Of a stretch of DNA of 64,000 bases, positions 35,017 to 41,029 are shown piece by piece. The notes under the pieces were generated by a model. It was not told where the DNA came from and did not search any database. It worked only from the letters and a program-made list of their open reading frames with translations. Within the stretch, counting starts at the first letter, position 1. Each line of letters opens with the position of its first letter. The stretch is from JAWXBA01 sp048499805 (lineage in GTDB: Bacteria; Gemmatimonadota; Gemmatimonadetes; Gemmatimonadales; GWC2-71-9). The position numbers were made by a program, and so were the translations under genes. Location: assembly GCA_048499805.1 (NCBI GenBank), contig JASNZF010000001.1:124001-188000 (forward strand), in the 5' to 3' direction.

Positions 35017-35295
35017 TCAGGTCTCGCCCTCGCCGCAGTAGATGGCGACGGTGAAGGGGCTCGGACACGGCGGTCCCTGAACTTGTGGAATACAGGCATT
35101 GGAGCCTGGGCACGTGCCGACTCTTGCCGCACACCAACCGTCCACGTCCAGTGGGCAAGTTCCGTCCCCGATCTGCAGGCAATACATTGTGCCACATGGG
35201 TCGCGCAGGGTTTCTGATTCGACTGGCTCAGATTCACCCAACATCGCCGCGATTCCGAGCACAGTCACCAAGAGTGCCTTTCTAGACAGTCTCAT
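35017..35295 (-). CDS. Small exported peptide with eight cysteines
   Basis: This is a 92-residue precursor from the ATG at 35295. Residues 1-19 form a basic, then hydrophobic leader (MRLSRKALLVTVLGIAAML), followed by an acidic stretch (ESEPVESE). The mature 60 or so residues contain eight Cys (CGTMYC, GDGTC, DGWC, VGTC, GSNAC, GPPC, AIYC), enough for four disulfides, with many Gly and Pro. I do not recognise the family. The layout recalls the NVEALA-type peptides of Bacteroidota, which also neighbour propeller genes, but the leader motif differs. A DsbA-like gene follows 116 bases downstream on the same strand. Confidence 0.7.
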   Translation of the reverse strand: MRLSRKALLVTVLGIAAMLGESEPVESETLRDPCGTMYCLQIGDGTCPLDVDGWCAARVGTCPGSNACIPQVQGPPCPSPFTVAIYCGEGET

Positions 35296-35455
35296 CGACG
35301 CCCCCAATCGAAAGATGTGGACTACACGGGACACGTGTTGCGGTCGGCGATCTCGCGGAATGGCCCCCGAGCGCACGCCTTGACAATCTAGGGGGGGGTA
35401 CCCTCGTCCAGACTAGGCCCTCCGTTGCCCAAGGCCCTAGGTTGCTCCTGGGGTC
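35296..35455. promoter_or_regulatory. Divergent region between Cys-rich peptide and plug-domain protein
   Basis: No gene is visible in these 160 bases. TTGACA at 35380-35385 is a perfect -35 hexamer facing the forward gene, but the best following -10 (TACCCT at 35399) is only 13 bases away across a run of eight G, so the match is doubtful. No palindromic operator was found. Confidence 0.3.
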
Positions 35456-36238
35456 ATGCGAGTGAGCATGCGTACATCTTGTACTGTCCTTCCGGTTTCA
35501 TTCCTGGCCGCCCTTTTGATTAGCGGCTCGGCTTACGCCCAGTCGGTGCTCATCGGCACTGTCCGCCATGATTCCACCGGGGCCCCTCTTGCCGGGGTCG
35601 AAGTACTGATCAACGGGACCCCACATCGCACAGAGACGAACACCCAGGGGCGCTACATCCTTGGCGGACTCCCCGCGGGACTGTACCAGGCGATCTTTCG
35701 CAAGGTGGGCCACCTGCCAGTGCGGGTGGACGTGCGCCTCCATGCAGGCGACACCACTCGGGCCAATACTGCGCTGATCGAGAGCGCGGTGGTGCTCGAC
35801 CCCGTGATCGTAACCGGGGCGCCGGAGACCACACGTGGGGTCGGCATGGGCCGGGAGGCGTTTGAAGAGCGGCGGAAAATGGGGTTCGGCAAGTTTCTCG
35901 ACTCAGAGTACCTTCGTCGCGTAGAATCGCATCTCCATCTGGACGATGTGCTTCGGCGGGAGGCAGGGGTTGCTGTAAGGAAAATGGGCCCAGATTGGGT
36001 CGCTGTAAATCGGCTTCGGACAAACTGCGCAATGCAGGTTTATTACAACGGCGCCCCGGTCGGGAGGGGAGGCGTGTTTGGGGTAAGCCGTGTGTCTACG
36101 GTGGATCTCCGAATGTTTGCACTGACGGGTGTCGAGTCTGTTGAAGTATTCAGGAGTCCGGCCGAGATTCCGCAGGAATATGGCGGGATTAGCGCGGGGT
36201 GCGGGGTGATCCTCATCTGGTCACGGGTGAACCCCTAG
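35456..36238 (+). CDS. Exported carboxypeptidase-regulatory-like and TonB plug-domain protein without barrel
   Basis: The protein has 260 residues. The signal peptide ends SAYAQ; starts at 35456 (ATG) or 35468 are both possible. A carboxypeptidase-regulatory-like beta domain follows (about 30-115: LIGTVRHDSTGAPLAGVEVL, TNTQGRYILGGLPAGLYQ). After a DPVIVTG linker resembling a TonB box comes a plug-like domain (about 150-255) ending VESVEVFRSPAEIPQEYG and VILIWSR. The chain stops where a barrel would begin. Plug-only proteins of this type are common in Gemmatimonadota-like genomes and their role is unknown. It is divergent from the Cys-rich peptide gene. Confidence 0.8.
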   Translation: MRVSMRTSCTVLPVSFLAALLISGSAYAQSVLIGTVRHDSTGAPLAGVEVLINGTPHRTETNTQGRYILGGLPAGLYQAIFRKVGHLPVRVDVRLHAGDTTRANTALIESAVVLDPVIVTGAPETTRGVGMGREAFEERRKMGFGKFLDSEYLRRVESHLHLDDVLRREAGVAVRKMGPDWVAVNRLRTNCAMQVYYNGAPVGRGGVFGVSRVSTVDLRMFALTGVESVEVFRSPAEIPQEYGGISAGCGVILIWSRVNP

Positions 36239-36329
36239 TCCGCCTCGGTGGCCTTGGCTTAACCACCACAGGCCGGGCAAATCCAGGTCCGTCCCCTGGG
36301 TCGGCGGTTGAACTCTCGGCCCCGCTGCC

Positions 36330-37898
36330 CTACGGCACCACCCGCCACTCCGTTCCCAGTCTCGACAACACCCCCCCAAACAGCACGATCCCGTCCCACA
36401 GGTTCTGGAGCCGCAGGTTCTCATTCTCGGCGTGCTGGTTGTTGTCGTGGTTCACCATCGGCAACACGATCACTGGCACGCCGAGGATCTCGGTAAAGTG
36501 GTGCATCGGCAGGCTGCCGCCATGGGTCGGCACTTCGATGATCTGACGGCCGATGGCGGCGGTGGCGCTGGCCGAGACGGCGCGGCTGAACGGGTGGTCA
36601 AGCGGCATTCTGGTGGCGGCGTAGCCGTCGCCCCAGTCCACCCGGACCAGCTTGGCCGAACTGGCGCGGGTGGCCTCGTCCGGGTCGCCGTGGACGATGG
36701 TCCAGCCATGGGTGCGCAGGTGGCGCTCCACCAGCTCCACCACCCGGTCCGGGCGCTGGCCCGCCACCAGGCGGAAGTCCACGTGGGCGCGGGCCTGGGT
36801 GTGAATGGTGTTGGAGGCCTGCGGCCCCACGCCGCCCACCTGGAGCCCGGTGATGTTCATGGCCGGCACGAGGAGCTGCTCGGGAAGGAGGGTGCCGGCC
36901 TTCTCGGGTGCGGCCAGCTGCAATTCGCCCAGCATCTGCTGGTCCACTGGCGGCATGGCGCGCGAGGCGGCGATATCCGCCGCGGTGACTGGGGTCAGGT
37001 CGTCGTGGAAGTTGGCGATGGTGATGGTGCCATCGTCGGCGCGCATCGAGGCCAGGAGCTGGACCAGCTGCGCGGCCGGGTTCTTGGCCCAGTTGCCGTA
37101 GTGCCCGCTGTGCAGGGGGCGGTTCGGGCCGTAGACGGTGAGCCCCATGCTCATGACGCCACGGACGCCAAACACCACCTGGAGCGCCCGCGACTGGTGC
37201 ACCGGCCCGTCCAGGAAGAGCCAGCCATCCGCGGCGAGCTTGTCCTTGTAGCGAGTCAGCACCGCGGCCATGTGGTCGGAGCCGTCCTCCTCCTCGCCGT
37301 CCAGGAAGACCTTGAGGTTGACCGATGGCTGCCGCCCCGCGGCGCGGAGCGCGTCGAGCGCGGCCAGCACCGCCACGATCGGCGACTTGTCGTCGCTGGC
37401 CGAGCGGGCGTAGATCCGGGACTCGGCGGGGTAGGTGGGGCCGCTGCCGGCCAGCGGCATCGGGCGCCCACCGGCGGTGGCTGGGGCGTCGAAGAGGGTC
37501 GGCTCGAAGGGGGCGGTGCTCCAGCGGCTCGCGTCGGTCGGCTGGCCGTCATAGTGGGCGTAGAGCACCAGGGTCCGGGTGGCGCCGGGGGTGCGCAACT
37601 CGCCGTAGACGAACGGCGGGGCGCCGGGCACCTCGAGGAGGTCGGTCTGGAAGCCGCGCCGCTGGAGCATGCCGACCAGGTGGGCGGCATTGCGGCGGAT
37701 GTTGACCGAGTCCCGGGCGTGGTTGGGAATCCGGAGCAACTCGGCCAGCTCGGCCACGACGGGGCGCTGGTTGGCGGCCACCCAGCGCTGCAGCTCCGCC
37801 CGGACCACCGCCGGGTCCGGGCTCTGGGCGGCCCCGGGCCCGGTGCCGGCCGCCACGAGAAGGAGCACCACGGCGGCAATCCGGGTTCGAGCGGTCAT
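36330..37898 (-). CDS. Exported M20 family dipeptidase-like metallopeptidase
   Basis: This 522-residue protein has a signal peptide ending GPGAAQ. The M20 dizinc site is complete: VLYAHYDGQP (metal His and Asp), ARSASDDKSP (bridging Asp), FLDGEEEDGSDH (catalytic and metal Glu), and a late NHDNNQHAENENL with the last His. A dimerisation lid domain lies at about residues 245-400. The family includes carnosinase-like dipeptidases. Export suggests a role in scavenging peptides, in line with the M28, M61 and M42 enzymes nearby. The stop codon lies inside a GCCCCGCTGCCC word, as for two other reverse-strand genes. Confidence 0.92.
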   Translation of the reverse strand: MTARTRIAAVVLLLVAAGTGPGAAQSPDPAVVRAELQRWVAANQRPVVAELAELLRIPNHARDSVNIRRNAAHLVGMLQRRGFQTDLLEVPGAPPFVYGELRTPGATRTLVLYAHYDGQPTDASRWSTAPFEPTLFDAPATAGGRPMPLAGSGPTYPAESRIYARSASDDKSPIVAVLAALDALRAAGRQPSVNLKVFLDGEEEDGSDHMAAVLTRYKDKLAADGWLFLDGPVHQSRALQVVFGVRGVMSMGLTVYGPNRPLHSGHYGNWAKNPAAQLVQLLASMRADDGTITIANFHDDLTPVTAADIAASRAMPPVDQQMLGELQLAAPEKAGTLLPEQLLVPAMNITGLQVGGVGPQASNTIHTQARAHVDFRLVAGQRPDRVVELVERHLRTHGWTIVHGDPDEATRASSAKLVRVDWGDGYAATRMPLDHPFSRAVSASATAAIGRQIIEVPTHGGSLPMHHFTEILGVPVIVLPMVNHDNNQHAENENLRLQNLWDGIVLFGGVLSRLGTEWRVVP

Positions 37899-37928
37899 TG
37901 GACACCTCGTACAGGTTCAAGAGGGCTC

Positions 37929-37944
37929 ACGCGGAGGCGCGGAG
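37929..37944 (+). repeat. Outer inverted repeat, left copy (CTCCGCG family)
   Basis: The 16 bases ACGCGGAGGCGCGGAG are a perfect reverse complement of 38489-38504. The two copies bracket the GxxExxY gene. Confidence 0.75.
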
Positions 37945-37968
37945 CAGGACCAAATGTACTGCTGAGCT

Positions 37969-38463
37969 TTATGCCCGTTCGAGTTCGCCGCCCACCGGAT
38001 TGCTTTCGGGGCTCGGCGAACCAACAACGCGGAGACGCGAAGGGCGCGGAGCCGCGGAGTCGCCCAATGCCAAGCTGCTTGGGGGACGATAGTTATTGAC
38101 CACCCGACGGACTCCGGCCTTCATCGTCTCGCCTCCAAAATTGAGCAGCAATCCGACAGGCAGCTCCAGGAGGCGAAGGTAGGTCAGTAATTGCTTGGTA
38201 TGAATCGGCAACATTCGATTCGCCGACTTCAGTTCGACCACGATCCGCCCCCCAACAAGCAAGTCAACCCGAAAGGCGTTTGGAAACTCCAGTCCCTCGA
38301 ATGCGAAGGCGAATGCACGCTGTCGCTCAACGACCAACCCCCGAGCGGTGAGTAATCGGGCCAGAATCGCCTCGTATACCACCTCCAACAGGCCCGGTCC
38401 AACCCGGCGGTGTACGGCAAGGGCCGCATCAACTATTTCGGCGGTAATCGAATCATCGTCCAT
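37969..38463 (-). CDS. GxxExxY protein (PDDEXK nuclease-like)
   Basis: The protein has 164 residues from the ATG at 38463. The name-giving motif GLLEVVY falls at residues 24-30. A nuclease-like core follows, with Asp67 in FRVDLLV and Glu77-x-Lys79 in VVELKS, which matches the PDDEXK arrangement, then HTKQLLTYLRLLELPVGLLLNFG and GVRRVVNN. The conserved family ends near residue 130. The last 35 residues read through one copy of the flanking CTCCGCG-type repeat and are probably not conserved. Function is unknown in the family. The gene sits inside nested inverted repeats, which suggests a small mobile element. Confidence 0.88.
   Translation of the reverse strand: MDDDSITAEIVDAALAVHRRVGPGLLEVVYEAILARLLTARGLVVERQRAFAFAFEGLEFPNAFRVDLLVGGRIVVELKSANRMLPIHTKQLLTYLRLLELPVGLLLNFGGETMKAGVRRVVNNYRPPSSLALGDSAAPRPSRLRVVGSPSPESNPVGGELERA
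38044..38059 (+). repeat. Inner inverted repeat, left copy (CTCCGCG family)
   Basis: The 16 bases GCGCGGAGCCGCGGAG are a perfect reverse complement of 38472-38487. This copy lies inside the 3' end of the GxxExxY reading frame. Confidence 0.75.
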
Positions 38464-38471
38464 CGTAGCTC

Positions 38472-38504
38472 CTCCGCGGCTCCGCGCTCTCCGCGCCTCC
38501 GCGT
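38472..38504 (-). repeat. Right copies of the inner and outer inverted repeats
   Basis: Bases 38472-38487 and 38489-38504 pair with 38044-38059 and 37929-37944 respectively, both perfectly over 16 bases. They sit just upstream of the GxxExxY start codon, so they may also carry its promoter or leader. Confidence 0.75.
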
Positions 38505-38637
38505 CCGTTCTTGCTGGTGCCGACAAGCATAGACACCTCGTTCACCATCCCTGGTACCCGATCCGCGCACGGCCGACCCCAAGATCTGCGAATGCATTTC
38601 GGTCGCGCGGAACAGGCTCCCCAACCACATTTCCCCT

Positions 38638-40119
38638 ATGCCCATCCTCCCCGAACTTCCCGACCTGCCCGAAACCACGCTCGATCCCAACGACTGGAGT
38701 GTGGTCCGCGCCGCCGGCCACGCCGCCCTGGACGAGATGCTCGACTGGCTCATGACCCTGCGCGACCGGCCGGCGTGGCAGCCGATGCCGGAATCGGCGC
38801 TGGCCGAGTTCCAGCGCCCGGTTCCCCGGGGGCCGGAAGGACTCGACCAGGCGATGCGCGACTTCCGCCGGGCGGTCCTCCCGTACCCGATCGGCAACGT
38901 GCATCCGCGGTTCTGGGGCTGGGTCATGGGGTCGGGCACCCCGGGGGGGCTGGTGGCCCAGGTCCTGGCGGCGGGGATGAATGTCAACGCCTGGGGCGGG
39001 CAGCATGCGGCGCCCTACGTCGAGGCGCAGGTGATCGACTGGTGCAAGCTGCTGCTGGGGTTTCCCGCGGAGGCCAGTGGCATCCTGGTGAGCGGGGGGT
39101 CGATCGCCAACCTGGTCGGCCTGCAGGTGGGTCGCGATGCCATGACCAAGGGGCTCGCCGGCACGGAGGGACTCAAGGCGCTGCCCCGGGACCTGGTGAT
39201 CTATGCCTCGACCGAGACCCACAACAGTGTGGAGCGCGCCGCGCGCACCCTGGGGCTGGGGAGCGCGGGGCTGCGCCAGATCCCGGTCAACGACCGGTTC
39301 GAGATCGACCTCGACGCGTTATCGCGGGCCATCGCCACCGACCGTACCGCCGGGCGGCAGCCATTCTGCGTGGTGGGAAACGCTGGCACCGTCAACACCG
39401 GCGCCACCGACGACCTGGCGGCCCTGGCCGATCTCTGTGCCCGCGAAGCACTTTGGTTCCATGTCGATGGGGCATTCGGGGCCCTGGCGGCACTGTCTCC
39501 CGCACTCGCGCCCCTGGTGGCCGGGTTGGAGCGGGCCGACTCGGTCGCCTTTGACCTGCACAAGTGGTTGTACATGCCCTACAACGTGGGCTGCACCCTG
39601 GTGCGCGATCCCGGGCTGCACCGACAGGCCTTCTCACCCGGGGCGGCCAGCTACCTCACCGCGCTGGAGCGGGGAGCGGCCGCTGGCCCGCACAACTACA
39701 GCCACCTCGGTCCCGAGCTCTCACGCGAGTTCCGGGCGCTGCCGGTCTGGATGTCGCTCAAGGAGCACGGGGTGGACCGCTATGTCCGGCAGATCGAGCA
39801 GAACGTGGTGCAGGCCAGGACGCTCGGGGAGATGGTGCAACGGGAGCCGGAGCTTGAATTGCTCGCCCCGGTGGCGCTCAATGTGGTCTGCTTCCGCCAT
39901 CGCGTGGGGGGGGCGGACCTCGACCGGGCGAATGCCATCAACCGGGAGATCCTGATGCGGGTGCAGGAGCGGGGGACGGCGGTGCCCTCGTCCACCGTGC
40001 TCCGGGGTGTGTTCGCCATTCGCGTGGCCAACACCAATCACCGGAGCCGGCGGGAGGATTTTGCGGCGCTGGTGGCCGCCGTGCTCGCGGAGGGCCGGCG
40101 GCTTACGGCGCCGGCTTGA
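38638..40119 (+). CDS. PLP-dependent aromatic-L-amino-acid decarboxylase family protein
   Basis: This 493-residue protein has the group II decarboxylase layout: HPRFWGWVMGSGTPGGL near residue 100, the cofactor-contact stretch LVSGGSIANLVGL, WFHVDGAFGA with the Asp that pairs with the pyridine nitrogen, and the Schiff-base Lys in FDLHKWLYMPYN near residue 310. Known members decarboxylate tryptophan, tyrosine, DOPA or phenylalanine. Some act on other acids, so the substrate is open. The start is preceded by an AT-rich stretch, CATTTCCCCT. Its 3' end overlaps that of the convergent gene by 17 bases. Confidence 0.9.
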   Translation: MPILPELPDLPETTLDPNDWSVVRAAGHAALDEMLDWLMTLRDRPAWQPMPESALAEFQRPVPRGPEGLDQAMRDFRRAVLPYPIGNVHPRFWGWVMGSGTPGGLVAQVLAAGMNVNAWGGQHAAPYVEAQVIDWCKLLLGFPAEASGILVSGGSIANLVGLQVGRDAMTKGLAGTEGLKALPRDLVIYASTETHNSVERAARTLGLGSAGLRQIPVNDRFEIDLDALSRAIATDRTAGRQPFCVVGNAGTVNTGATDDLAALADLCAREALWFHVDGAFGALAALSPALAPLVAGLERADSVAFDLHKWLYMPYNVGCTLVRDPGLHRQAFSPGAASYLTALERGAAAGPHNYSHLGPELSREFRALPVWMSLKEHGVDRYVRQIEQNVVQARTLGEMVQREPELELLAPVALNVVCFRHRVGGADLDRANAINREILMRVQERGTAVPSSTVLRGVFAIRVANTNHRSRREDFAALVAAVLAEGRRLTAPA

Positions 40120-40510
40120 TCCGCTTCCCGGCGATCATGAGGATGGTCCCGCCGAAGTCGAGCTGCCCCGAGAAGTCATCGCCGGTGAAGGTCAGCCGGA
40201 GCGGGATGCCCGAGCCATCGGGGCCGGTGATGTTGAACATCAGGACCTGACCCTCGACCTTCACGCCGGTGAGCGGGGCCTCCGGGGCTGCGTCGCTGGT
40301 GATGGTGCCTTCCCAGGCGTCCTTGGCGCCCTTGATCATGAACTGCCCGCCGATGGCGTTGCCATCCGGGAGCATGACCTGGAAGCCATAGTTGCCGACG
40401 GGGTCCATCGGCTTCGGGGCGGGGGCCGGGGCCCGCGTCGGGGCCGGGGTCTGCGCCGCAACCACCGGGACGGCCAGCAGGGCAGCTGTGGCGAGCAGCA
40501 GGGTCTTCAT
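40103..40510 (-). CDS. Small exported protein of unknown function
   Basis: This 135-residue protein has a signal peptide ending VVAAQ, followed by a Pro/Ala-rich linker (TPAPTRAPAPAPKPMD) and a beta-rich domain of about 95 residues (GNYGFQVMLPDG, GQFMIKGAKDAWEGTI, LRLTFTGDDFSGQLDFGG). The pattern resembles small lipocalin-like periplasmic domains. I do not recognise a named family. It is convergent with the decarboxylase gene and overlaps its end by 17 bases, and it is divergent from the TM2 gene. Confidence 0.7.
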   Translation of the reverse strand: MKTLLLATAALLAVPVVAAQTPAPTRAPAPAPKPMDPVGNYGFQVMLPDGNAIGGQFMIKGAKDAWEGTITSDAAPEAPLTGVKVEGQVLMFNITGPDGSGIPLRLTFTGDDFSGQLDFGGTILMIAGKRIKPAP

Positions 40511-40644
40511 GGGTGCCTCTCCTCGATCCTACGGGTCCGGGTCGGCCGGATCGGCCCACCGATGGCACCAATCTGCACCGGGGGGGTCCGGCCCGTCCAG
40601 TACGCGGGTGGTGGCCCACCGGGTTTGGGCGTACCTTCTTGGGC

Positions 40645-41013
40645 ATGGCCTCCCTTTCCCCCAAGTCACGCGGCATTGCCCTGATGCTGGCGGTGGTTCT
40701 TGGCGTCTTCGGGGCGCATCGCTTCTATGTGGGCAAGGCCGGGACCGGCCTGCTCCAGATCCTGACCCTCGGGGGCCTCGGGATCTGGTACCTCGTGGAT
40801 GTCGTGACGATCGCCAGCGGCGGGTTTCGCGATGCCGATGGTCGCCGGGTGGTCCGCTGGGATCCCGATGATGTCCACGACCTGGGCGATGTCCCCCAGG
40901 AAGTGATCGAGGAACTCGTCAACCTGCGCCAGGAAGTGAACGAACTCGCTGAACGGCTCGACTTTGCCGAGCGGTTGCTGGCGGACCCGAGCCGAGAGGG
41001 ACGTTCGCGGTAA
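40645..41013 (+). CDS. TM2 domain membrane protein
   Basis: This 122-residue protein starts at the ATG at 40645. Two membrane helices (IALMLAVVLGVFGAHRFYVG and LLQILTLGGLGIWYLVDVV) carry the TM2 signature: G-x-HRFY-G between helices and the late WYLVD. A soluble C-terminal helix (EVIEELVNLRQEVNELAERL) may form a coiled coil. TM2 proteins are widespread and of unknown function. A TACCTT hexamer at 40632-40637 lies only 7 bases before the ATG, so the transcript may be leaderless or nearly so. It is followed after 16 bases by the protein kinase gene. Confidence 0.85.
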   Translation: MASLSPKSRGIALMLAVVLGVFGAHRFYVGKAGTGLLQILTLGGLGIWYLVDVVTIASGGFRDADGRRVVRWDPDDVHDLGDVPQEVIEELVNLRQEVNELAERLDFAERLLADPSREGRSR

Positions 41014-41029
41014 CGGCCAGGCGGGGCCG

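Noticed and set aside
32217..36238. The 32-36 kb region considered as a genomic island
   Set aside because: Composition looks slightly less GC-rich by eye, but no integrase, tRNA boundary or direct repeats were found, so the claim cannot be supported without computing composition.
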